From: Trichosphaerium sp. ATCC 40318 | Lineage: Eukaryota > Discosea > Flabellinia > Trichosidae | Direction: 5' to 3' | Length of the DNA stretch: 64,000 nt | Assembly (NCBI GenBank): GCA_038496445.1 | Contig: JALMLS010000330.1 | Span: 62,001-126,000, forward strand | Part shown: positions 35,344 to 45,817 of the stretch, in pieces | How positions within the stretch are numbered: the first letter of the stretch is position 1 | Layout of the letters: each line of letters opens with the position of its first letter | Notes under the pieces: model-generated | Database searches by the model: none | The model's input: only the letters and a program-made list of their open reading frames with translations | Told to the model about the DNA's origin: nothing | Program-made: the position numbers and the translations under genes

Positions 35344-36900
35344 ATGGACTGCTTGGGCACTTCAATTGAGCAGGCACTCATATACTATTGTGAGAACCAC
35401 AAAGATGAATACAGTAGAATTACTGCAGAACAACGCAAACCATTCCTAAAACAGCTTGAAAGTATCTTAAACAATGCAAACAAGAGACTGATGTTACAAC
35501 TTGACCAATATCTACTCCAAAACACTTGTACGACTAAACAGCGAGCAGAAAAGGTTGCCAAGGATATACATTCACAACGTCATCGTGATACAAACACTGA
35601 AGAGCTAGCATTGCCTCAACATAAGCTAACAAGACAGTGCGCTATTCCTTATTGTTTATATCACTAACAGCTGCAAAAAAGTAGAACACAGACGACTATA
35701 CAACACTCCACCATTCTCGATTTCCCCCCAGAGGTTATTTCAACTATCCTACATCAGGTAGATGCAAAATCAAGATTTATTGTTGTGCAAACTTGTCATA
35801 TGATGGCTGATATTATTCATCATGTTGTTGGTTATGAAAAGATATTCATATATGACATTCCAGATATTCTAAAGGTTAGACAATACCAAGGTGTTATGAA
35901 CAACACAATCGTTGTTTTGAATGTTGAAAACAATACTTTATTCTCATTGCTGTCAGGGTGTAAAAACGTTTCTGCTGAGTTCACAAGAAGTTCTGTAGCA
36001 TTAATTGAGAAGAGTAGTGTTATAAATGACACTGACCTCAAAGCACTTGCAGGAGTTCATTACATTTATCTAAATCGTTGTAAGCATATTACAGATGAAG
36101 GTATACGAGCATTGAGCGGTGTACATACCATAGTTCTTTCTATGACGTCAGTCACAGATGAAGGTATTAAAGCACTTAAAGGTGTTCATAATATTTGCCT
36201 TTGTAGTTGTAAAAACGTGACGGATGAAGGCATCAAATCGCTTGCAGGAGTGCACACGATTGATGTAATGTTATGTCCAAATGTGACGGATGAAGGCATC
36301 AAATGCTTAGCTGGTGTTCACCACATTGATCTTTCACGTACCTCAGTGACAGATAGGGGTGTAAAGTTCCTAGCTGGAGTTCACACAATCTACCTTTCTC
36401 GTACTTCAGTAACTGATGAGGGAATCAAATCACTCAAAGGAGTACACTCCATCTATCTTCAAGATGTACCTGTTTCAGATGAGGGTGTTAAAGCACTTGC
36501 AGGCGTTCATACTATTCATCTTGGAGATACATCAGTGACAGATGAAGGTATAAAATCACTCAAAGGAGTTTATGCTATTGACCTTTCTCGCACATCAGTG
36601 ACTGATGAAGGTGTCAAAGCATTGAAAGGAGTTCATGCAATTAATCTTGATGGCACATCAGTTACAGACGAAGGCATAAAAGCTCTAATAGGAGTCCATA
36701 CTATTGGACTTCTAAATTGTGATCAAGTGACAAATGAAGGTATTAAAGTACTTGCAAGTGTACCAAGCCTGCATGCTATTGAAAAGCCTTGGAGCTATAA
36801 ACGTGACCCTGGACGCCCTAAGCATATTCAAATAGTTGTCTATCATCATTTGTTTATACAACGTGCTTTGAAACTGTATTATAAAGGTCTGCCCTGTTAG
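35344..36900 (+). CDS. F-box/LRR protein (GVHTI repeats), copy 2
   Basis: The first exon resembles that of the gene at 6397 (AIYY/ALIYYCENHKD, FLKQLESILNN, LMLQLDQYLLQ). Its frame is the same as the F-box/LRR frame, with a single TAA between them, so an intron whose length is a multiple of three must remove it. A GTTGCC donor near 35554 with the CAG acceptor near 35670 would do so; this is unproven. The F-box part reads ILDFPPEVISTILHQV and VQTCHMMADII. About 11 LRRs follow, each with SVTDEGIK and GVHTI/GVHxI. The last repeat decays into a unique tail (PSLHAIEKPWSYKRD). The predicted role is as a substrate adaptor of an SCF ubiquitin ligase. Confidence 0.75.
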
Positions 36901-37236
36901 TACATACACTAAAACACGAACCAATAAATAAACAGTTGTCCCTACTTAATTTGCAAACGACTGAAGCTGCAAACTGAAGACGCGACAAATAGAAAAACCA
37001 GAATACAATAGGACTGTTTCTTTGCACCACTAGGTAAAGTTGAGCCAAACAGAAATGTCAAAGTTTTTGCCAGATAATGTTCGTGCAGCTGTTAATTTTT
37101 GACTGCACTAGCCTTTTCGCAAAGGTGTTTAATGATTAGTTAGCTAGTGTGTTGGATGTTTTTTCTAATGTTTTTTGGTTCAGAGAAATTTGCTCCTTTG
37201 TTGTTTGTTTGTTTTTTATTTTGTTTACTATACATT
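36901..37236. other. Intergenic
   Basis: 336 bp between the convergent F-box/LRR and TAF8 genes. T-rich, with no coding frame. Confidence 0.45.
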
Positions 37237-38545
37237 TCAATTATTGTGCCCGTCAAGCTCTTCTAGTCTATTATTTTTATGTTGTAACCCAATAATACGT
37301 TCTACTTTTGCATTTCTTTTACGTCTTTCCATTACTTCGCTTTCTGCTTCTTTTCTATGAGACTCTTTGCCGTGGTGTAAATCACGATTTGTTTGTCTGT
37401 ATGTATTTCTAACCATGGTTCCTTCTGGATCCAGTGGAGTTGGTTGTGATACAACTACAAAGAGCGTCAAAAAGAGGAACAATCGATACATTTTTTAGTT
37501 TTTTCAAAAAACCCTGCGCTTCTCACCTTGTTGTACTTCAATTTCCATTGGATCCAATACACCGTCATTATGAGCAAATCTATAACCTATTTGAATACAA
37601 GTGTTAGAGGAAAAGCAATACATGTATGAGTGAGAACACTAACAACAATAAAAAATGAGAGAAAAAAAATGATTAAAATGTTTACCAGTTGTCTCATTTC
37701 CGTTTCGCGAATCAGCTTTAGACACCTCCACGAATTTATCCATCAAACGCTTAAGAGATGTTTCAACTCTATCACGATCACTTTTGGATGATGCAGACTC
37801 CGTAGAAGTCTTTGTTTTGATAGGAGCCTAATTTAAAATTTAATTTTTTTATAATCCGAATATATCGTTACATGTGACGTTTTAAGCGCCTACTATACGT
37901 ACTGGTGTATTACCATATGTCCATCGTTCGGGAAAAGGTAATAAGAATTGTGGAATATGTTTTTGAGGCGTTTTATCTACATCTTCTTCCTTAAGTGTTG
38001 GTTTGTCCACGTTTTCGTCACGAAGTGGGAATTTAGGCACAGCTATTACACAGGTTGGTTAATAACGCTTTGGAATATTGATATAAAGTATTACGCATTG
38101 GAAATGCCAGCTTGGCGCCTTGTTCATGCCATTTGGCAAGTTCAACTGTATCTACCCTCATGTCTTGAAATGCTTGCCTGTGAGAGTAATTTAGCGCGGT
38201 TTATTGAAGATTGTTTTAAAAGTTTGTAATAACGTTAACAATAATGATTTAACACAATGACTTGGCGATTTAATGGCTGCAGAGCTGCGTACAGTACATC
38301 ATTGAAGTTTGCTTCATTTCTGCCCGCCAGTTCCGCGTAACTGTGCGCTGCACGGCCTAGTTCTTCAATATCTACTCTAGATGAGCGTACTGTAATTAAT
38401 ACACGCAATGTAAATACGCACAGCGTTCGCTTACATCTACCAACGTTTCAAAGGCGGATTTCTCTGTAGAGGCGAAATCAAAACTTGTACAAATCTGAGA
38501 GACAGCAATACGAAGCAGCGCTCGCGGAAACGCCTTGTCTGTCAT
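37237..38545 (-). CDS. TAF8: TAF8-like TFIID subunit (histone fold)
   Basis: TAF8 pairs with TAF10 in TFIID, the general RNA polymerase II transcription factor. The ATG at 38545 begins MTDKAFPRALLRIAVSQIC and continues FETLVD, the first histone-fold helices. The next exon gives RVDIEELGRAAHSYAEL AGRNEANFNDVLYAAL, matching the TAF8 pattern of a helix, SYxELAGR and a loop. After VELAKWHEQGAKL come FPMPVPKFPLRD and IPQFLLPFPERWTYGNTP, the proline-rich TAF8 C-terminal motif that ends in the W/HTY element. A charged tail follows (DLHHGKESHRKEAESE) to a stop at 37237. The splice between FETLVD and RSSRVD is uncertain: a 32-bp intron with donor GTGCGT fits the phase. The start is 63 bp from the divergent acetyltransferase gene. 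Confidence 0.85.
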
Positions 38546-38608
38546 CTGTGCATCGCCTGGTGAGTGATAAAGTCAACAAAGAACCCAGTTTGACCAAAGT
38601 GGTTATTA

Positions 38609-39517
38609 ATGTCTCACATTAGCAAAGCGAGGAAGAAAAAGCACTTGGTGGACAAAGAAGATCTAACAGTACGTTTTGTAGAAGAGAAAGATGTAGCAGA
38701 AATAAAAATCCTCCAGGTACACCATTTTTCATTAGGTCGCTCTAATAATGTTCCTATAGGATGGGTTGTTCCCTGTAAAATATGATGAGCGTTTCTACAA
38801 GAAACTGACAACAAAAAGTGTCATTTCCCGCACAATGCTATACGACGGCAAAGTAATTGGCGTTGCCACAGCGAAAATTCCAACAGCAAAAATTTTTGAA
38901 ACGTATGACGTAGACAAATACCCCAACCACTTACTATCTCACTATTAATCACTTGGTTAGGATACTAAGTATTTTAACGTGTCATTGTGAAACAGGCAAA
39001 AAAGGCTACATAATGACGTTTGGAATTGATATAACATACCGCAGGCAAGGTTTGGGGCGAATCCTACTTGAGGTAAATTCGTACACGCTAGTAGAAGGGT
39101 GATATTCGCTAATTATGTAAAAAAAAGAGCATCATTTCCCAGCTTGAAGAATTGGGATGCTCAAAAGTATTCTTGCACGTCAAGAGTGATAATACACCAG
39201 CTATAAAGTTCTATAAGAGTACGCCACATACTCTACTTTAATTTAAAGTGTCATTTCAAACAAAATGAAGCGTTGTTGATGCTTACAGACTGTTTGAAAT
39301 TATAGATGTCGGATTTCATTTAGCAACAAAGTTGAAGAACTACTATGAGATTGAGAAGGAACATTATGACGCTTACTCTATGGTTCTTGATCTACGTAGT
39401 GATACAAAAGGTGCTGCACCTGTTGCAGATTTTTCAGATGAGATGAGGCCTCTATGGGTTGTTTTGTTTATAATTGTTGTTATTGTACTTCTTTGTGTTA
39501 GAATAATGATTACGTGA
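38609..39517 (+). CDS. NAA50-like N-acetyltransferase with C-terminal membrane anchor
   Basis: A GNAT-fold enzyme that acetylates protein N termini with acetyl-CoA. Exons 38609-38716, 38760-38902, 38970-39072, 39143-39218 and 39306-39517 close in phase to 213 residues. NAA50-type motifs: GLFPVKYDERFYKKL (peptide-binding loop), YIMTFGIDITYRRQGLGRILLE (the acetyl-CoA RRxGxG loop), VFLHVKSDNTPAIKFY and GFHLATKLKNYYE ending in DAYSMVLDL. The C terminus is unlike ordinary NAA50: PLWVVLFIIVVIVLLCVRIMI is a clear membrane span at the very end, so the enzyme is probably tail-anchored with its active site in the cytosol, as NAA60 is by other means. The exon 2/3 junction was chosen to avoid an in-frame stop. 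Confidence 0.85.
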
Positions 39518-39596
39518 CAGGAAGAAATAAAAAATGAACAGATTTTTTGAGTTGACTTATTTGACGCTTCCTTGACAACAATAAACGTTAATACTC

Positions 39597-41398
39597 ATGC
39601 TTGGAGCAAGGCTTGTGTGTCGTGCTCATAGAGCCAGTAGAACAGCTTCTAATACGCACTCTAGTAGACAATACGCTAGATGGTCAGTTAAGAAAACACC
39701 AGGTGCACCAGAGCTTTCTACAAAGTGTACGACACGATATTGAGTATGCTTTATGATTTCTAACGACATAAGTCTCTTCCGATGCGCCAAATACCGTATT
39801 GGTTGATGGATCCGCCATTGTACGCCAAAGTTTGATTCTTTCAGTAATAATGTTTTGTATAGCTTCAAAAAGCGTTTTATTCTATCCCACTGATGTCAGC
39901 AGACGGCACACCTGTACACGCTATGTTCGGTTACCTAAAAAGCGTTCTCAACTTTATGAAAGAAGAACCAGACTACCTAGTTGTATGTTTTGATAGGTAT
40001 GTAACACAAGACAACGTACTATGGTACTGAACGTTAAATAAGTTATGGCAAGTCCTGGAGACATGACATACACGAAGAGTATAAAGGAAATAGCCCTCTA
40101 GAAGGCACAAAGCTGGTATGTTTGCATGCTAGGTATTTTGAAGGAGCTGATCGTTCACGTTAAGGCTAAACTGAAAGACCAACTGCCAATGATAAAACAA
40201 GCTAGTATCTCGTTCGATATTAATATTGTAGGCGTAGAAAAGTACGTACAAGCGGTTAAAACCCAAAAAGAAGCGATTTTTTTAGTGTTTTTGTTTTGAC
40301 CTAAAAACTTCGATTGCCTGCTGGGTACTGTCAGCTGCTTTTGTGTTGTTTGTATTTTGTGGTGAAGGAGTTACGTGTATATTATTGAAATAACTGATTT
40401 CTTTTTTTTCAAAATTAGTTATGAAGCTGATGATTTGATTGCATCGTATAAACGTCTTGCAACTGATTTGGGACATAATACAATCATTGCATCAAGTAAT
40501 AAGGACTTGATGCAACTTGTAGATGATAAAGTATGCATGTACAACCCATATCCAACTGTCAAAACACCAAAATGGATACGTACGTGGTTGTAGACTGAAA
40601 AACAAAAAAAAAGTTGGAGCTAATTTTCTTTGAATGCAATTAGATCCTTCAGAAGTTGAAGAGATTCATGGTGTACCTCCTCATCTTGTACCTGATATTC
40701 AAGCTCTCGTTGGAGAAAAGAAAAGTAGGATACCAAAAGTTGAAGGGCTTGGTCCTGGTACCGCAGCTGAGTTGCTTAAGAAATATGGTAAGCAAAACGT
40801 TTTGCTTTTTCTTTTTCTGCCTTTTTTTACTGAGTTTACTCCATCGTAAATTTCTGTACCATATTTCTCTTTAATATATATTTTAGGAAGCGTGGAAGCG
40901 TTAGTAGCAAATGCAGGTGGATTTAGAGAACGTATAGCGTCAGAGTAAGCTTGTGGCTATTTTTTTTTCGAATACTTTTTTTGTGAACAGAAATAAGAAT
41001 AATATTTGTTTTAGGCTTGCAGCAAATGGTATGGATATTATCCGGTATAAATCATTGTTTACCCTACATGATGCTGTACCTGTACCAGCTCTTGAGAAAC
41101 AGGAATATCGCGCTCCTTCACAAGACAAAGCGATGGAGTTTATTAAAGAATACAAACTAGAAAGTGTTAGAAAAACAATGGAGAAGCACTTTGGCTTTAA
41201 AGATACTGAACCTGTCCGAAATAGTACGTTAAATATATTTCCTTTATTGTTTGCTTCCTTGAAGTCCTTGAGTTTGGCATTTTCGATCTAAAGTGTCAAG
41301 CCCACGTGCACTTTTTTTGGACGCAAAACTTTTTTGAATCGTTTTTTTATTCTATCATTCTGGCTCACCTCTTTACAGCCTCTAAACCTGGTGAATGA
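39597..41398 (+). CDS. Organellar 5'-3' exonuclease (PolI-type flap nuclease)
   Basis: A stand-alone homologue of the 5'-3' exonuclease domain of DNA polymerase I, which removes RNA primers and flaps. Residues 1-40 (MLGARLVCRAHRASRTA, no acids, many R/S) look like a mitochondrial or plastid targeting peptide. First exons: 39597-39726, 39773-39819, 39863-39996. Motifs in order: TVLVDGSAIL, ADGTPVHAMFGYLKSV, VVCFDSYGKSWRHDI, NYEADDLIASY, IIASSNKDLMQLVDD (metal-binding acids) and the helix-three-turn-helix VEGLGPGTAAELLKKYG. The last small exon ends TSKPGE-stop. Proteins of this type are known in plants, algae, apicomplexans and bacteria. The tandem gene order with the acetyltransferase is probably incidental. 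Confidence 0.88.
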
Positions 41399-41570
41399 TC
41401 TTAGTGGCAGTAATATTGTATAAATAAACAACAAGAAAAACATCAACAATAAAAATATTGTAGGTGATAACGTTCCAGCTCACTCCGATAGCGAGAAGCG
41501 TTGAATGTTAAAAAAACACAATAGAATATGTTGTTTAAAATGTCGCCAAATTTTTCTGTGTTATAACCAA

Positions 41571-42377
41571 CTAACAATAGTATGTAGCTCCTAACGCCTT
41601 CAAACATTCATCTGTTACATGTGTAAATGGTACATCAATAGTATGCACGCCTGCCAACGCCTTGATACCCTCATCTGTAATCAATAAACAAGCACCTAGC
41701 CTAATAGTGTATACACCTGCCAAAGCCTGTATACCTTCATCTGATACCTTTGTACTTGTTAAATCTATAGTATGTACACCTGCCAACTCTTTGATTCCCT
41801 CGTCTGTTATTGATTCACAACCACTTAACGAGATAGTGTGTACACCTGCCAATACCTTCAACCCCTTGTCTGTGACATTTGTAAATGATAAATCAATCTT
41901 GTATACACCTGCTAACGCCTTGATACCATCATCTGTAATCAATTCACAATTACTTAACCTAATGGTGTGTACACCTGCTAAAGCTTTGATTCCTTCATCA
42001 GTCACCATTGTAAATGATAAATCAATCTCATGTACACCTGCTAACGCCTTGACGCCATTGTCTGTTACCTTTGTAAATGGTAGCATAATAGTATGTACAC
42101 CTGCTAATGCTTTGATTCCTTCACAAGTAAAATCAAAATCAAAAGAAATAATTGTATTGTGGAGTAATGGGCTGCCAGAAAGGATCTTAATGCCATCTTC
42201 ACTAGTTATTTTAATATAATTGTATCCAATGTGGTCATGAACAATAGATCGCAAAAAGCGGCATGTTTGGGCTGATTGGAGAGTATAATTCCCTTGTTTG
42301 AGAATATGCACTATAACTTCAATTGGTAGCGCAATAAGGTCAAATATGTATTCGTTTGTATTTTCGTTTTGTTCCAT
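41571..42377 (-). CDS. F-box/LRR protein (GVHTI repeats), copy 3
   Basis: A single exon of 268 residues with a clean ATG (MEQNENTNEYIF). An F-box (LIALPIEVIVHILKQ, SAQTCRFLRSIVHDHIGY) is followed by about eight LRRs of 21-24 residues with VTDEGIKALAGVHTI and CELITDDGIK consensus. It lacks the helical N-terminal exon found in the copies at 6.4 and 35.3 kb. This shows that the F-box/LRR module can stand alone. The repeats are very similar to each other, which implies recent expansion or homogenisation. Confidence 0.85.
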   Translation of the reverse strand: MEQNENTNEYIFDLIALPIEVIVHILKQGNYTLQSAQTCRFLRSIVHDHIGYNYIKITSEDGIKILSGSPLLHNTIISFDFDFTCEGIKALAGVHTIMLPFTKVTDNGVKALAGVHEIDLSFTMVTDEGIKALAGVHTIRLSNCELITDDGIKALAGVYKIDLSFTNVTDKGLKVLAGVHTISLSGCESITDEGIKELAGVHTIDLTSTKVSDEGIQALAGVYTIRLGACLLITDEGIKALAGVHTIDVPFTHVTDECLKALGATYYC

Positions 42378-42778
42378 TTACAAAGCACTATTAATCAAAA
42401 CACTGAATCCTCTCGTACAAATAGACACCGAAGTTTCTACTTTATTTATTCGCGGTAGGAAAGATCACGTGACTTTTAAAACCGCTTTATTGTAGTTAAT
42501 GCGTTGTGTAACCTAGCCATGCTTGAAAGGCGCTGAAAGCTCACGTATTTACAAGGTTAAGTACGTTTTCTCGGACTTTTCCCGACTGATCACGTGCCTT
42601 TTAATAATATTCACAGCGTTTCCCCAAGGTCAGAAACAGGAAAAAGTACAACGGTTTAGTTAGTAAGTGATTTAATTCAAATGGTCAGTGGAACAAAAAC
42701 AACGAGAGATTCATGTTTGATGTTTTATAAACAGTTTTATGACAGAAAACACGTTAATTGGTAAACAAGATTGCGATC
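42378..42778. other. Intergenic
   Basis: 401 bp containing two CACGTG palindromes (42466-42471 and 42591-42596), probably in the promoter of the F-box/LRR gene at 42377. No coding frame. Confidence 0.5.
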
Positions 42779-43170
42779 TTAGCAGCTTCCACAAGCAGCT
42801 TCGCTCCAGCAACACCATTTGTCACTTCTGATGCGAAAGCATAATGGAGATCCAGGGTAGCAGTATGCAGTTGAACCTATCGTATGTAAGTATTTAAGAA
42901 TTACCAACCTTTGATTTTTCACGTACATTGACCATTCTTTTCACGACCACGTTTACGCCATCCTGGAGGGCACCATCCATTTGTATCACATGTTTCACCA
43001 CACAACAGTGGTCCTTGCTATACAAACGAAAGTTAGAAAAGGAAATGTAAAAGGAGATGTTGACTTACTTCAGTTGCTCGTTTAGCTCTTTCACTGAGCT
43101 CATTAGATTGGACCGCCAAGGCGAAAGTTAAAGCCGCAAGTACAAAGACAATAAGAGTAGTAGTTTTCAT
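42779..43170 (-). CDS. Secreted 10-cysteine peptide, gene A
   Basis: Three exons (43170-43069, 43017-42927, 42876-42779) give 96 residues. The signal peptide MKTTTLIVFVLAALTFALA is followed by a short propeptide ending in a dibasic-like RAKRATE. The mature part then has the cysteine order C-3-C-5-C-14-C-4-C-6-C-8-CC-5-C-2-C (CGETC, NGWCPPGWRKRG, TAYCYPGS, KWCCWSEAACGSC). Ten cysteines suggest five disulfides. The family is not recognised; it could be a defence peptide, a pheromone or a structural protein. It is divergent from gene B across a 350-bp intergenic region. Confidence 0.85.
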
Positions 43171-43520
43171 CGGGGGTTATGTTCAATTCGTGAGGTGTTG
43201 TTATGGTTTGAATTTTATGGCTGGAAGGTCAAGATGATTTAAGTCTCACTTCATGTGCAGTTATGGTAACTTCTTTATCTTATCGGAACTTTGCAATTTT
43301 TAGATCACCATACTTTTAGCCCCAAATAGAACAGCGGTAATGATAATAAGAAACCATAGAAAACAAGCATTGGATTTAGCGAAAAAGAAATGTGGTAAAC
43401 ACTTTATGATACTTTTGTTCAGTGAATATGAAGACTTAAATCGATGTCTAAGTACATTCAAACAAAACCAAATTACAAAACCTCAACCAACAACAAAGCT
43501 CATCTTCTAACAAACAACAA

Positions 43521-43930
43521 ATGAACACAACAATATTATTTGTATTGGTGACTTTGGCATTGATACCAATTGCCTTGACGACCCAATCTAAAGACTCTGA
43601 AGAAATGCCAGACATGCATGAAAAGAGATCAACTGAGGTATGTCGACACTTGGTACTTTTACATTGTATTGTTAATTAACACCTCATCTAGCAAGGACCA
43701 CTGTTGTGTGGCGAAACATGTGATACAAATGGATGGTGCCCTCCTGGATGGCGTAAACGTGGTCGTGAAAAGAATGGTCAATGTATGTGAAAAATCAAAG
43801 GTTGGTAATTCTTAAATACTTACATACGATAGGTTCAACTGCATACTGCTACCCTGGATCTCCATTGTGCTTTCGCATCAGAAGTGATAAATGGTGTTGC
43901 TGGAGCGAAGCTGCTTGTGGAAGCTGCTAA
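43521..43930 (+). CDS. Secreted 10-cysteine peptide, gene B
   Basis: Exons 43521-43637, 43692-43782 and 43833-43930 give 101 residues. The mature cysteine-rich part (exons 2-3) is essentially identical to gene A. The leader differs: MNTTILFVLVTLALIPIALT, then an acidic propeptide with SKDSEEMPDM before KRSTE. So the signal/propeptide exon has diverged while the mature exons are kept uniform. It pairs with gene A as a divergent gene pair. Confidence 0.85.
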
Positions 43931-44664
43931 GATCCTGCACTCCAATATGAATGTAAAACTAAATAAAGTACCCAAGTTTTACTATTATTCGTTTTCATAG
44001 TTAGGCTGCATTGTCAGCTCCAAGTTCAACAAGAAACACATGTTGTGAGTCAATTGAATACACAGTGTATGTGGCAACGTGTGTGCCTGTAAAAACCAAT
44101 GAGCATAGGCACTACATTATTTTAGCAGAAACTGGTTTATTAAACGTGAAACACACTTGTTCAATCGCTAAAATAATGTTCAACGTAGCGCTAAAATATA
44201 GCAATGCAGACTTGCATTCACTTTTCAAGCAAGTGATACCGCATACAGGCAGGGCATGGCATCCAAATGTTACAGTTACTACAACATATGGTGTTAGAGC
44301 GAATGGTATAGCCATGTTTAATTAGCAAAACAGCACTAAACCAGGATAGAACCAAAGGCAATGTAAACCTTTTTGACTTTGTCCTTATGCCATTGAGTAC
44401 AATCAAATTAGCTCAGTGAGTGAACTATGAGCATAAGAAGTAACTCAACTATTTTTTGCTGGCAAGTATTGAGCCGACCCATTTTTTTGTAGTGATTGCT
44501 GGAGAATGTAATAGTTCATTGGCCGAAGAATTGTGACTGAAATTTATGTTTCATTTTGATACAACGAGCAGTTTAGTTAGTAAACTGTAGTCTGATTCTA
44601 CTTGTTGGCACTTTTATTGATTTCTTACAATGATATATGGCACAACAAGTATGGCTTTGCAATC
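43931..44664. other. Spacer of the inverted duplication
   Basis: 734 bp between the two arms. A 104-codon frame (44011-44325) has no recognisable domain and overlaps minus-strand frames, so I do not call it a gene. Small inverted matches (TTTTAGC / GCTAAAA) occur near 44120-44175. Confidence 0.5.
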
Positions 44665-45073
44665 TTAGCAACTTCCACAAGCAGCTTCACTCCAGCAACA
44701 CCATTTGTCACTTCTGATGCGAAAGCATAATGGAGATCCAGGGTAGCAGTATGCAGTTGAACCTAATAAAGGTAAGTATTAAAGAATTACCATCCTTGAT
44801 TTTCACGTACATTGACCATTCTTTTCTCGACCACGTTTACGCCATCCAGGAGGACACCATCCATTTGTATCACATGTTTCACCACACAACAGTGGTCCTT
44901 GCTAAATTGCATGTTAATTAACAATACAATGTAAAAGTACCAAGTGTCGACATACCTCAGTTGATCTCTTTTCATGCATGTCTGGCATTTCTTCAGAGTC
45001 TTTAGATTGGGTCGTCAAGGCAATTGGTATCAATGCCAAAGTCACCAATACAAATAATATTGTTGTGTTCATT
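44665..45073 (-). CDS. Secreted 10-cysteine peptide, gene C
   Basis: Three exons with the same intron positions as gene B, reverse oriented. The leader and propeptide match gene B (ALIPIALTTQSKDSEE, MPDMHEKRSTE), and the mature part is the same ten-cysteine unit ending SEAACGSC. Gene C is the palindromic partner of gene B. It differs by only a few bases, so the duplication or gene conversion is recent. Confidence 0.83.
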
Positions 45074-45423
45074 TGTTGTTTGTTAGAAGATGAGCTTTGT
45101 TGTTGGTTGAGGTTTTGTAATTTGGTTTTGTTTGAATGTACTTAGACATCGATTTAAGTCTTCATATTCACTGAACAAAAGTATCATAAAATGTTTACCA
45201 CATTTCTTTTTCGCTAAATCCAACGCTTGTAATCCATGATTGTTAGTCATCAATATACTGACACAAATAATGCTATTCTATCTGGGTTTTGCAAAGTAGA
45301 CTTACGATATTGTGAAACAAATATAATTTACCGTAACATTTCACGTGAATGGAGACTTAAACCATAATGACCTTCAAGTCATAAATACAAACCATAACAA
45401 GAACAACTACACCTTATAGAACA

Positions 45424-45817
45424 ATGCAAACAACAACACTTTTCGCTTTTGTACTCATGGCATTGACTGTTGCCTTGGCGGTCCAATCTAATGAGCTCAG
45501 TGAAAGAGCTAAACGAGCAACTGAAGTAAGTAAAGATCTCATTACTTTTCCATCGCATTCTAATATCGATTTAGCAAGGACCACTGTTGTGTGGTGAAAC
45601 ATGTGATACAAATGGATGGTGTCCTCCAGGATGGCGTAAACGAGGTCGAGAAAAGAACGGTCAATGTACGTGAAGATCAAAAGAAGGGTAACAGACTTCT
45701 TTGTACTTACCTTTATTAGGTTCAACTGCATACTGCTACCCTGGATCTCCATTATGCTTTCGCATAAGAAGTGACAAATGGTGTTGCTGGAGCGAAGCTG
45801 CATGTGGAAGCTGTTAG
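45424..45817 (+). CDS. Secreted 10-cysteine peptide, gene D
   Basis: Three exons. The leader MQTTTLFAFVLMALTVALA and propeptide SNELSERAKRATE match gene A, and the mature ten-cysteine part matches A-C. It ends GSC with TAG (45815-45817), whereas genes A-C end with TAA, so it has drifted independently at a few sites. Divergent from gene C. Confidence 0.83.

Larger units (their letters stand above)
42779..43930. repeat. Left arm of large inverted duplication (peptide genes A and B)
   Basis: This block (gene A minus, gene B plus, and their shared intergenic sequence) reappears inverted at 44665-45817. The match covers exons, introns and intergenic text, for example GGATTTAGCGAAAAAGAAATG and CATTCAAACAAAACC near 43375 and 43455, found reverse-complemented near 45210 and 45135. 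Confidence 0.8.
44665..45817. repeat. Right arm of large inverted duplication (peptide genes C and D)
   Basis: Inverted copy of 42779-43930: gene C equals B and gene D equals A, with orientation reversed. The arms are about 1.15 kb and the spacer is about 0.73 kb, forming an imperfect palindrome of about 3 kb. Confidence 0.8.

Noticed and set aside
41662-42219. 185-codon plus-strand frame opposite the F-box/LRR gene
   Set aside because: Antisense shadow of regular LRR DNA; the repeated ANALIPSSV pattern simply mirrors the LRR codons.
44011-44325. 104-codon frame in the palindrome spacer
   Set aside because: No domain or signal, and competing antisense frames; insufficient evidence for a gene.
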